Part shown: positions 35,609 through 45,755 of the stretch, in pieces
Layout: each line of letters starts with the position of its first letter
How positions within the stretch are numbered: position 1 is the stretch's first letter
From: Ursus arctos
Taxonomy: Eukaryota > Chordata > Mammalia > Carnivora > Ursidae
Assembly (NCBI RefSeq): GCF_023065955.2
Contig: NW_026622997.1
Coordinates: forward strand, 13,688,001-13,752,000
Direction: 5' to 3'
Length of the DNA stretch: 64,000 nt
The notes under the pieces: model-generated
What the model was told of the DNA's origin: nothing
The model's database searches: none
Seen by the model: the letters and a program-made list of their open reading frames with translations, nothing else
Position numbers and translations under genes: made by a program

Positions 35609-36109
35609 TGCAGAGTGTGGGGCAAGGGGGTGTGATGGGTTAAAAAACAGTGGGATCTGGAAACAAAAAGACTTATATGCCACTTTATTGAGCTTAAATG
35701 CTGTTCTTCAGTTAATGGGGAATCATGGAAAGTTTTCGAGGAAGGGAGTGCAAGGTAAGAGTGTACATTATAATGTCGCTCAATAAGTGGGGCCAAACCC
35801 ATTTAATCCACCACCTGGATGAAGAAAGAGAATATCACCAGCCCACAAGCGACCTTCTTCTACCCATCTTAGTACCAGCTCCTCCTTCCGAAAAGTAATC
35901 AGTATCCTGGCTTCTAACACCACGGAGTACTTTTGCCCATATCTGAACTTTGTGCAAATGGAATCAGGTAATATACCTGACTGACTTTTTTGCTGAGTAC
36001 CTTTTAAGTGAGCTTCATTCATGCTGGTGCTTTGTCCATCCAATCGAAGAGTCGAGTTGTTCCGTAGATTAATGTATTTTACACCACAATCAAGATAGGA
36101 CTCGTTCTA

Positions 36110-36198
36110 CGCAGGGCTCGATCTCACAACCCTGAGATCATGACCCGAGCTGAAACCAAGAGTCAGACGCTTAACTGACTGAGCCACCCAGGTGCCCC
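36110..36198 (-). mobile_element. truncated Can-SINE, antisense (head only)
   Basis: gcagggctcgatctcacaac through gactgagccacccaggtgcc: the tRNA-like head without the GA-rich middle or A tail. The missing 3' part suggests a later deletion rather than ordinary 5' truncation. Confidence 0.88.
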
Positions 36199-36502
36199 AA
36201 CGTTTGGTATTTTCTGTATTTTTTTTTTTTTTATTTTAGCCTTTCTCATAAGTACGTAGTTGTGTAGTTGTACCTTATTGTGGGTTTGATTTGCATTTCC
36301 CGAATAGCTAATAATGTTGAACAATCCTTTGCTACCTGCATAGCTTCTTAGGTAAAGTGGCTCTCTGTGTCTTTCATACATTTCCGGTAGGATTTTTATG
36401 TAAAGCTGCAGACTTCGGTAGTTTTTTACATATTCTAGATACTCGTTCTTTCTTTTGTAGGGGAGCAGAATTTTACCTTTACCCTCTTAGGGTTTTTTTT
36501 TT

Positions 36503-36955
36503 TTTTTTGGCCAGGCCTGAGTAATAAAACTGACATAAAATAGACTAACAGGAAAAAGGCATACAGATTTATGTAAGTTGTACGGTGCCACAGGAGCCCT
36601 CAAAAGGAAACAAAGCCCCAGAGAAATGGTGAAACCGACAGGCTCTTTAGGTTGAACTAAGGGAGGCAACCATGAAAAAGTAACAACTGTGTGAGAAAGC
36701 TAACAGAAAGTGAGAATTATGTTAACAAGGTCTCCTTCTACAGAATTCTCTCAATCGCCACTTCTCCCTGTTGATAAGAATGTTTCTTTCTTTCTAGTAC
36801 AGGAAGGGCAATTCTACATCAAAGTTTTTATCTCCCGTTTCCAGGAAGAGGGGATTAGAATGCCCATCCTGCATCTGCTGTGTTTTATGTGCCTTTAGCT
36901 CAAAATAATCTTTATGCCAAAAATAGCATATATTACGGTGATATATTCTGTCATC
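36503..36955. mobile_element. LTR-like interspersed element, family not named
   Basis: It starts near aataaaactgacataaaata and ends near caaaataatctttatgccaa and aatagcatatattacggtga. Both ends resemble those of the element at 44.94-45.48 kb. It interrupts L1 continuity, so it is an insertion. An ERV LTR is my best guess. Confidence 0.4.
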
Positions 36956-37776
36956 CTACAGTTGGATGTGTGGTTTGCATGGTTTGCAATCTTTTTTTCC
37001 CGGTTGGGAACTTGTTTTTTCATCCTTTTCACCTAGGCTCTCACAGAGGGAAAAAATAATAATAATAATTTTGATGAGGTCTATTTTATCAATTTTCCTC
37101 TTATGATCAAGTTTAGGAACGCTTTGCCTAGACTTAGCTCCATACTATTTTCTCTTATTTTTTTCCTAGAAGTTTTAGAGTTTTATATCTTACATTAATT
37201 TCTCTGGTCCATTCTGAGATGATTTTTGTGTAAAAGGGAAGTTAAGATAGAGGGTCTTTTGTTTGTTTTGGCCTCTGGATATCCACTTGCTTCAACACCA
37301 TTTCTCTAGCCTTTGTCAGAATCAGCTGAGTGCATTTTCGTAGCTTAATTTCTGGTTACTTGATTCTGTTTCATTATCAATATGTCTTTTCTCCAGGATT
37401 ACACTGTTTTGGTTACTGCCTCTACTTAGTAAGCTTTAATATTAGTCATCTGTCCCTCTCTATTCTTACTTGTCAAGATTCCTTTAGCCATTCTGAAGAC
37501 CGGTGGTTTTCCAGACAAATTTTGGAATAGGCTTACCTATTCTACCAAAAGCCTTCTAGGATTTAGATTGGAATGGCATGGAACCTGTAGATAAATTTGG
37601 GGGAAAGTGGCATCTTTATTATTTAAGTTTTCCAATCCATGAACACAGCAAGCCTCTCTGTCTATTGGGATATTCTTTGATTAGTTTTATCAGCATTTGT
37701 AACTTAAATCATTGTCATCCTAATGCGTTTCATTAGATTTATACCTACATGCTATCTTTTGGGAGGGGGTGATTTT

Positions 37777-37972
37777 TTTTTTTTTTTAAGATTTTATTTA
37801 TTTATTTGACAGAGAGACAGCCAGCCAGAGAGGGAACACAAGCAGGGGGAGTGGGAGAGGAAGAAGCAGGCTTCCAGCAGAGGAGCCTGATGTGGGGCTC
37901 GATCCCAGAACGCCGGGATCACGCCCTGCGCTGAAGGCAGATGCTTAACAACTGTGCTACCCAGGCGCCCCA
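37777..37972 (-). mobile_element. Can-SINE, antisense, young type
   Basis: Full element. The exact 16-base target-site duplication gggagggggtgatttt lies at 37761-37776 and 37973-37988. Confidence 0.96.
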
Positions 37973-38318
37973 GGGAGGGGGTGATTTTAAATGGTACCGC
38001 ATTTTTAAATTTTTGTTTGTGAATGTTTGTTGTTGTATAGAGAAATGCAACTGAGTTGTGTGTGTGCCTCTTGTATCTTACAACCTTGCTGACCTCACTT
38101 CTTATTTCTTAGAGTTGTTTGCGATCCTCCAGATTTTTTATATAACTATCATGTCAGCTACAAATAGAGTTAGTTTTAACCTTCCTTCCCAATGTGTATG
38201 CCTTTTATTTCTTTTTCTTGCCTATTGTATTGACTAGAATTCATACGGATATATTGGATAAAATAAGTTAGAGTGGGCATCCTTGACTTACTCCTGAACT
38301 TAGGGAAAAAAACATTCC

Positions 38319-38512
38319 AGGGGCGCCTGAGTGGCTTATTCGTTAAGCGTCTGCCTTTGGCTCAGGGCATGATCCCGGCATTCTGGGATCGAGCCCCACG
38401 TCAGGCTCCTTCTCTGGGAGCCTGCTTCTTCCTCTCCCACTCCCCCTGCTTGTGTTCCCTCTCTCGCTGGCTGTCTCTCCCTGTCAAATAAATAAATAAA
38501 ATCTTTAAGAAA
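38319..38512 (+). mobile_element. Can-SINE, young type
   Basis: ggcgcctgagtggcttattc, gagccccacgtcaggctcct and an AATAAATAAAATCTTTAAG tail. The target duplication gaaaaa(a)acattc lies near 38305-38317 and 38515-38526. Confidence 0.95.
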
Positions 38513-39459
38513 AAGAAAAAACATTCAATTTTTTGCCATTACGTGTAATTAAAAATAATGTTAACTGAGTAGGTTTTTTTGTAGACATGCTTTATCAAGT
38601 TGAGCTAATTCTCTATTCCTAACCTGAAAGTTTTTATATGACTTGATATTGGATTTTGTCAAGTGCTTCCTCTGTATCTATTGTTATAATAATATGATTT
38701 TTCTTCCTTAGCTGGTTGAGACCATGGATTTTATAAGTTGATTTTCAAATATTAAGTTAGTTTTGCATACTTGAAATAAATTCCACTTGGTCATGGTATA
38801 TAATTCTTTTTATACTTTGTTGGATTCAGTTTGCTCTTATTTTGGTACTGAAAACCATCTGGGCCTGAGGATTTCTTTTTCAGGAGCTTTTTAAGTACAA
38901 ATTCTATTTACTTGATCATTACAGGACTATTCAGATTGCCTACCTCATTTTGGCTGAGTTTTGATAGTTTGTGGTTTTTAAGGAATTGGTCCCTTTCTTC
39001 TAAGTTATTGAATTCTCTTCCAATCTACATACATCATTTAATTTGAAATGATTTTATTGTAAGCAGCATACAGTTCGATCATTTTTTTTAATGCACTCTG
39101 CCAGTTTGCCTTTTGGTTGGTGTTTAGACCATTTGCATTTCAGGTAATTATTGATACACTCATGCTTACATCTGCCATTTTATTATTTGTTTTCTCTTTA
39201 GTTTCCTCTGCTTTGCATTCATCTGTTTTTCTTGTATACCTGTGAATTATTTAAACAGATTTTTTTTTAGGCTTCCATCTGGATTTATTTATAGGCATAC
39301 CTCAGAGATATTGTGGGTCCAGTTGTAGACCACTGCAATAAAGTGAATTTCACAATAAAGAGGGTCAGAGAAAATTCTTGGGTTCCCAGTGCCTATAGAA
39401 GTTATGTTTACACTATACTGTATTCTGTTAGTTGTGAAATAGTATCATGTCTAAAAAAA

Positions 39460-40021
39460 TGATATACAGGAGAGTAGGAGGTACAGGCTTCAAATTATTG
39501 AATGAATAAGTCATGGGGATGAAAGGTACAACATTGCGACTATTGTAATAGAAAAACAACATACATACCTTGATTAAAAAATACTTTATTGCATGGTATT
39601 GTAATAGTGTTGCATGGTGACAGATGGTAGGCACACTTGTGATGAGTATAGCATGACATGTAAAGTTGCCCAATCATTATATTGTACTCCTTAAACTAAT
39701 GTAACATTGTGTGTCAACTATACTACAATGTAACAAAAAAGGAAGATAAGCTTACAAAATTAAAATTTCTTTTCTTGTATATTTAGTTCCCTAAAATGAC
39801 TCTAAGCCAGATCATTTATCATAAGACCTACAAGCGAATTTACTGAGAGAATAATTATATTTTAGACATTTAGAAAGTATTTTATGAAATACTGTGTTTT
39901 ACTTTCACATAAAATTTAAAAAGCTTTGAAAAATCTATAAGAAATGGATGTTCATATCTCGATTTCTTTTTAATTAAGACCAATAAGAAGTAAAGAAATG
40001 CAAAAAATAAAATAAAATGAA
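39460..40021 (+). mobile_element. L1 3' end plus non-L1 tail, inserted in Tigger1
   Basis: 39460-39740 follows an L1 3' UTR (gaggtacaggcttcaaatta, ataagtcatggggatgaaag, gtgttgcatggtgacagatg, taatgtaacattgtgtgtca). It ends in a weak A run (aacaaaaaagg), followed by about 270 bases of unrelated sequence and then a much stronger A-rich tail (caaaaaataaaataaaatga). taaaaaaa at 39452-39459 and 40022-40029 may be the target duplication. A stray 41-base Tigger1 segment lies inside at 39552-39592. Confidence 0.75.
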
Positions 40022-40066
40022 TAAAAAAACAATATACATACCTTGATTTAAAAATACTTTATTGTT

Positions 40067-41240
40067 AACTTTTTAAGGGACCTCCACACTGTTTTCCAGA
40101 GTGGCTGTACCAACTTGCATTCCCACCAACAATGTAAGAGGGATCCCCTTACCACATCCTCTCCAACATTTGTTGTTTCCTGCCTTGTCAATTTTTGCCA
40201 TTCTAACTGGCATAAGGTGGTATCTCAAGGTGGTTTTGATTTGAATTTCCCTGATGGCTAATGACTTTGAACACTTTTTTGTGTGTCTGTTAGCCATTTG
40301 TATGTCTTCATTTGAAAAGTGTCTGTTCATATCTTCTGCCCATTTTTTGATTTGATTATTTGTTTCTCATGTATTGAGTTTGAGAAGTTCTTTGTAGATC
40401 TTGGATACCAGTTTTTTATCTGTAGTGTCATTTGCAAATATCTCCTCCCATTCTGTGGGCTGCCTCTTAGTTTTTTTGACTGTTTCCTTGGCTGTGCAGA
40501 TGCTTTCTATCTTGATGAAGTCCCACAAGTTCATTTTTTCTTTTGTTTCTCTTGCCTTTGGAGATGTGTCATGAAAAATTTGCTCTGGCCAATTAAGTTA
40601 AAATTGAGCTACCCTATGATCCAGCAATTGTACTACTGGGTATTTCCCCCGAAGATACAGACGTAGTGAAGATAAGGGCCATACGCACCCCAATGTTCAT
40701 AGCAGCATTGTCCACAATAGCTAAATTATGGAAGGAGCCAAGATGCCCTTCGACAGATGACTGGATTAAGAAGGTGTGGTCCATATATACAATGGAATAT
40801 TACTCAACCATCAGAAAGAACAATTACCCAACATTTGCAGCAACATGGATAGGACTGGAGGAGATTATGCTAAGTGAAATAAGTCAAGCAGAGAAAGACA
40901 ATTATCATATGGTTTCACTCATTTATGGAACTTAAGAAATAGCAGGAAGATTGGTAGGAGAAGGAAGGGAAGAATGAAGGGGGGTAAACAGAAGGGGGAA
41001 TGAACCATGAGAGACTATGGACTCTGGGAAACAAATTGAGGGCTTCAGAGGGGAGGGGGTGAGGGGATGGGCTAACCCAGTGATGAGTATTAAGGAGGGC
41101 TCATATTGCATGGAGCACTGCTGTTACACACAAACAATGAATCATGGAACATTACATCAAAAACTAAAGATGTACTGTATGGTGACTAACATAACATAAA
41201 AAAAAAATGATTTAAAAAAATAAATGAAAAATAAAAAAAT
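40067..41240 (+). mobile_element. twin-primed (5'-inverted) carnivore L1
   Basis: 40067-40590 is L1 ORF2 in antisense; from about 40594 the sequence is L1 in sense through the ORF2 stop, the carnivore 3' UTR (40936-41200) and an A-rich tail. An exact 17-base target-site duplication aaaaatactttattgtt flanks the whole (40050-40066; 41241-41257), so both halves arrived in one event. The inverted part ends at the L1 position where the sense part begins (aaaaagtt joined to agttaaaattgagc), as judged against the copy at 28075-28095. Confidence 0.95.
40594..40935 (+). pseudogene. L1 ORF2 C-terminal fragment (sense half)
   Basis: It encodes the last part of L1 ORF2 protein: the peptides [81 protein letters not shown] lead to the natural stop at 40933-40935. 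It is cleaner than the 27.2-kb copy, which has an early stop at the equivalent of YYSTIRKNN. Upstream ORF2 sequence is present only as the inverted half at 40067-40590 (opposite strand: [32 protein letters not shown]). There is no functional product. Confidence 0.9.
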
Positions 41241-41513
41241 AAAAATACTTTATTGTTTAAAAACGTGCTAACCATCATCTAAGCTTTCAGCAAATCATCG
41301 TCAGTGATCCTAGATCATATAACAAATACAGTAATAATGAAAAGGTTTGAAACAGTGTGAGAATCACCAAAATGTGACACAGAGCCATGAAGTGAGCAAA
41401 TGGCCCCAAAAGACTTGCTCAATGCAGGGTTGCCACACACCTCTGATTTGTAAAAAGCACAGTATCTGCAAAGTGTAATAAAGCAAAACACAATAAAACA
41501 AGGGAAGCCTGTA

Positions 41514-43470
41514 TAGTGCTTGTGAGTGAATCTCTGAATGGTTTTCATAGCGGTTGACTGGGTACTAGAATGTACATGCATAACTTACAAAGATCAATTG
41601 GAATCAATAGTCTACTACCTCCAAGGAAAGTGTGCGAACCTCACTTTCATTGAAGTCCCTTTTCCTTCTAGTCTTCCAAATATCATTGTTTTGGAAGTCA
41701 GCTAACATTAAAATTTTTGTTTCAGTCATTGGTTTCTTCCTTCGCGATATTTCAAGATGTCTGCCTTTATCATTTCTTTTCTGTCTGAAGAATTTACGCT
41801 AGCCAATCTTTAAGGGTAATCTGTTATAGACACAAATCCTTTTTTGTTTTTGTCTTCATGTTCTCTTTATTCTTGAATGATAGTGTTTCCAGATATAGAA
41901 TTCATACTTGACAGTTATTTTCTTTACACATTTGGCAAAACATTGTGCTCCTTCTTTTTGGCCTCTGTGGTTGGACACGTGAAACCTGATAGATTTCCTG
42001 AAGGTAATGAACCATTTTTCTCTGGCTGCCTTCAGGATATTTTGTCTTTCTCTGTGGTCTTCAAAACTTTAATTGCAATGTGTCTTTCTCTGGATTTCTT
42101 TGGATTTAATCTGTTTATAGTTTGCTCAGTTCCTTGGATCTGAATGTTGGGTCTTTTGCCAAATTTGAGAGCGTTTCAGCTATTATTTCTTCAAATATAG
42201 TTCAACCTCCACACTCCTCTCTCGTTCAGGAACTCTGCTGATACAAATGTTGGCTCTTTCTTTGCTGTCCCACAGGTTCCTGAGGCCTGTTCATGGTTTT
42301 GTTTGTTTGTTTTGTTTTTTCCAGTCTACCTCTGCTGTTGAAATTGATTCCAGCCTCCTCATCTCTGTCTTCTCCTATTGACAGTGTTTAGTGAGGTGTT
42401 TTGTTTTGGTTTTATAATTTGTTATTGTATTTTTTAGTTTCCAATTGGTTATTTTTAATCATTTCTATTTCTTTGCTGAGTTTCTTTTTAAGTTTTTCAT
42501 TTGTTTCAAGACAATTTGTAATGAGTTGCTTAAGCATGTTTATGGCAGCTGCTCAAAAGTGCTTGTCTGATCATTCTAACATCTGACTGATAATTGGTAC
42601 TGGCATCACTTGATCGTCTTATCTTATTCAAATTGGAATTTTCCTGGTTCTTTGTATGACAGCTGATTTTTATTGTATCCTGGACATTTTATCTATTATG
42701 TTAGTAGGACTCTGGGTCCTACTTAAATGTTTTATTTTAGCAGACAGTTGCCCTGCTTAAGTTTAGCCTGTGGGTCTTGCCTTACATGTATAGGCTGTGG
42801 TTCCAATGGCAATTTCTGTTTCTGAGCTTCTGTGGGATTATTTTGGCCTGTTTGGTTTATCTGGTGCTACGGGGGCTCCTCCTAGTTTCTGCTAATGTTG
42901 TTTAAAAAGGATTTTTTCCAGCCAGGCACGTGGGCATTTGTCTGTAAAAAAGAGGTACATAGGATATCCTAACAAGGTGCCTTGCAGTTGCCCTGGAGTT
43001 TCTGAGCAAAGGAGGAACACTTGGGACCCCAGGGACAAGGAGGCTTCCTGGATGAGGTTGCCTGCTGTAACTGGGTATTTTCTGTTGTCTTTGCCCACCC
43101 AACTTAGTATGGTATCTCTTCGTGGAAAAAGGAGACTCAAGCTTGACAGGCAAGGATGTGCCTCTCCTGGTCATTTACTTCCGGCATAGCTACCAATCAT
43201 TTCTCCCTGCTGGTGGTGAAGTAGGGCTCATCTGACAGCATCACAGGATTTCCATTTTATCTACAGGAGGAATGAGTCTAGTTGGAATGCCTTCTGTGGC
43301 TAGGTTTGAAGAAGGGAAATGATATATCTGCATGGTCTTTCTCTGGTGGGTGAGGGGACAAAGGCACCCTAGTGCAGTGCTGTTCTTTTAGAATTCATCT
43401 TTGGTTGTTATTTGTGCCATTTCCAGGGTTTATAGTTTGCCATCTTGTCCCCGAAATTATTTTCACATTT
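41514..43470 (-). mobile_element. ancient L1/HAL1-like 5' region in antisense
   Basis: After the Tigger element the antisense L1-like sequence resumes. The blocks tctggctgccttcaggatat, tttcagctattatttcttca, ttgctgtcccacaggttcct, atttctatttctttgctgag, gctcaaaagtgcttgtctga and ttattgtatcctggacattt are the usual antisense landmarks of the ORF1 region of old L1M/HAL1 elements. The GC-richer stretch 42770-43420 could be 5' UTR. All reading frames are decayed. Confidence 0.65.
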
Positions 43471-43471
43471 T

Positions 43472-43682
43472 TAAAAAATTTTTATTTATTTATTTATCTG
43501 AGTAAGAGAGAGCACGAATGGTGGGGCAGAAGGAGAGCAAGAAGGAGAAAGAATCTGAAGCAGACTCTGCACTGAGTGTGGAGCCCAACACACGGCAGGT
43601 CTCAATCCCATGACCACAAGATCATGACCTGAGCAGAAAACAAGAGTCAGATGCTTAATCGACTGAGCCACCCAGGTGCCCC
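43472..43682 (-). mobile_element. Can-SINE, antisense, older type
   Basis: (TTTA)n tail complement, gtaagagagagcacgaatgg, agatcatgacctgagcagaa and gactgagccacccaggtgcc. A diverged target duplication (attttcacattttt/atttttgcattatt) is plausible. Confidence 0.93.
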
Positions 43683-43689
43683 TATTTTT

Positions 43690-44670
43690 GCATTATTAAA
43701 ACATCGACTATTTTAAACAGTTTTAGTTTACAGAAAAATTGAGCTGAAAGTACAGAGAGTCCTCTTCTACCCCTTCACCCCTTCCTCCAGATTCTCCTAT
43801 TAGTAACATCGTACATTGGTATGGGGCGTATGTACAATTGTGGAGCCAATATTGATACATTGTTATTAACAAATTCCATAATTACAACAGGATTCATACG
43901 TTGTTTTGTACATTTTATAAATTTCTGACAAGTACATAATGCCATGTATTCACCTTTTCAGCATCATACAAAATAACAGTGTTGGTGCCTTAACAATCTC
44001 CCATGCCTGGAACACCTGGGTGGCTTAGTCGGTTGAGCATCTGATTTTGGCTCAAGTCATGATCTCAGGGTCCTGAGATGGAGCCCCTTGCCTGGGTCAC
44101 ACTCAGCATGGAGTCTGTTTCTCCCTCTCCTTCTTCTCCTCCTCCTTCCCCCATTTGTGCTCTCTTTCAAATAAATAAATAAAATCTTTAGAAAAATCTA
44201 CTTATTCAGTTCTCTCTCCCCCTTAACTCCTGGAAACCACTGATATTTTACTGGTTCCATATTTTTGCCTTTTCTATAGTCATATATTTGGAATCATATA
44301 GTATATAATATTTTCATACTGGCTTTTTTCTCTTAGTGTCATGTGCTTAAATTTCCTCCAAATTTTTTTTATAGTTTCATGGCTTATTTCTTTTTAACAC
44401 TGAATAATATTCCATTATAAGGGTATACCACAGCCTGTTTATTTACTCGCTTATTAGGACATCTCCATTACTTGCAAGTTTTGCAATTTTTAATAAAGCT
44501 GCTGTACACATTTGTGTGCAGGTTTTGGAGGGGACCTAAGTTTTAACTCATTGGGGTAGATACTAAGGAGTATAATTGCTGGATTGTATGATAAGGGTAT
44601 ATTTAATTTCATAAGAAACTGCCTAACTGTATTCTCAAGAGGCTGTTCCATTTTGCATTCCCTCTGACTG
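43690..44670 (-). mobile_element. L1M 3' end, antisense, split by a SINE
   Basis: ttttagtttacagaaaaatt, tctcctattagtaacatcgt, then after the SINE tggaatcatatagtatataa, ctgaataatattccattata and ggagtataattgctggattg are ordered antisense landmarks of an old L1 3' end. Confidence 0.82.
44009..44197 (+). mobile_element. Can-SINE, older type
   Basis: ggaacacctgggtggcttag, ttggctcaagtcatgatctc and ctcctcctccttcccccatt, with an (AATA)nAATCTTTAG tail. Target duplication unclear. Confidence 0.93.
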
Positions 44671-44788
44671 ACTTATATATAAGAGATGAGTCAAAAAAAT
44701 GGCAAAAATTTCCAGAAAATAGTGATTCTCAAAGTAGAAATACAGTTTTTCTGAACTGGCCATACTATTTAGAACAAGACCTCTGCCA

Positions 44789-44910
44789 ATAACTAGGAAA
44801 ATGAGAGAACGTGGAAGAATACAGGAGGACACTGAAAATGATGATAGTGATAACTAGGAAAATGAGAGAACGTGGAAGAATACAAGAGGATACTGAAAAT
44901 GATGATAGTG
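44789..44910 (+). repeat. 61-bp tandem duplication
   Basis: Units 44789-44849 and 44850-44910 (ataactaggaaaatgagaga ... gaaaatgatgatagtg) differ at two positions (caggaggac/caagaggat). No transposon signature lies at the edges. Confidence 0.95.
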
Positions 44911-44934
44911 ATATCAATGGAAGGGAGGAAAAAT

Positions 44935-45480
44935 AATTTTCCCTCTACCCTTCTGAGCCCTTAGCTGACACTCCTATAATAAAGGACAGGTTAATATGAG
45001 AAAAACCAACAGAAGTTTATTAACCTGGGTGCCTCCTGTATATGTGGAGGATATGCAAGGAAAAATGGGTAGCTTCCCAAGGTGGCTTGGAATTCGGGAT
45101 TAAATACCATGTTAATAGGGAATGGGAAGGGAAGTGCAGGTCTCCTGGGACAGAGTGAATGATTTTCAAGAAAGACGAATGATCCTTAGAAGAATAAATG
45201 AGAGGTATGACCATTTGTAACAAAGTTTGCCTAGATATGCTGTCAACTTCCGGTTCCCTCTCCTGTGATAAAACTCAATGTTCCTTGGTTGATGAAGCTT
45301 CCAGGGAGGTGATCTATGGTAATTGAGTTCCCTTTGGAGGATCTGTCTTTGAGCAGGTAAGAGAGGTTCAAAGAGAGCCTCCCCCCCCCATTTACTGTTT
45401 TTCAGATGGTTTCAGTTCCAAATAATCAATATGCCAATGTAGCATATTTTGGGGCGCACGTCTTACCACACCTCATCACC
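44935..45480. mobile_element. LTR-like interspersed element, family not named
   Basis: It begins near aataaaggacaggttaatat and aaccaacagaagtttattaa and ends near tccaaataatcaatatgcca and gtagcatattttggggcgca. The end phrases parallel those of 36503-36955. Antisense ERV LTR is a guess from the aagtttatt/aataaa arrangement. Confidence 0.4.
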
Positions 45481-45534
45481 AATCTCAACCATGTCCATGT
45501 GAGTGATAACCATGAACTCAGCATGCGTTACATC

Positions 45535-45755
45535 CCAGAAACAACTGGTGATTCTTTACATCCCATTTAATTGTCAGCACACACACTTTGTACAACAAAC
45601 ATATCGAATCTATATAAAATGGAATCCTCCTAACAAAGGAGGTATTATTATTCTGTTTTAATGGTCAAAATATTAAGTCTCAGAGAACTTACTTAATCCG
45701 CCTCAAATCTCTTAGTGATGAAGTCTTCACACAAATATTGAGCCCTGAACCCTTA
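45535..45755 (+). repeat. MIR-like remnant
   Basis: tttacatcccatttaattgt, ggaggtattattattctgtt, taagtctcagagaacttact and ctcttagtgatgaagtc keep MIR order with an insertion near 45580-45630. Confidence 0.45.

Larger units (their letters stand above)
35790..39290 (-). mobile_element. ancient L1 body in antisense, interrupted
   Basis: On the minus strand this reads as old L1 ORF2 from its 3' side upward: the gcttctaacaccacggagta block (35905-35925); tgggtttgatttgcatttcc (36281-36300); ccattctgagatgatttttg (37210-37229); ttgtaacttaaatcattgtc (37698-37717); tgccttttatttctttttct (38200-38219); tggattttgtcaagtgcttc (38651-38670); and finally upstream ORF2/spacer near 39100-39280. Inserted in it are a truncated SINE (36110-36198), an LTR-like element (about 36503-36955) and two SINEs (37777-37972; 38319-38514). 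The Tigger element starts at its edge. The same L1 probably resumes at 41514. Confidence 0.75.
39292..41511 (+). mobile_element. Tigger1-type DNA transposon, internally deleted, with two nested L1s
   Basis: The left end aggcatacctcagagatatt, then gaccactgcaataaagtgaa, and the right end gtaataaagcaaaacacaat, then aagcctg, match Tigger1 (mariner/Tc1-like Tigger group). TA target duplications are at 39290-39291 and 41512-41513. The Tigger parts are 39292-39459, 40030-40066 and 41258-41511, so it is a non-autonomous derivative without transposase. An L1 3' end (39460-40021) and a twin-primed L1 (40067-41240) split it. Confidence 0.85.

Noticed and set aside
41877..42143. 88-codon frame rich in phenylalanine and leucine as a membrane protein
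   Set aside because: It lies on the antisense strand of ancient L1/HAL1 ORF1-like sequence, where T-rich complement gives hydrophobic codons.
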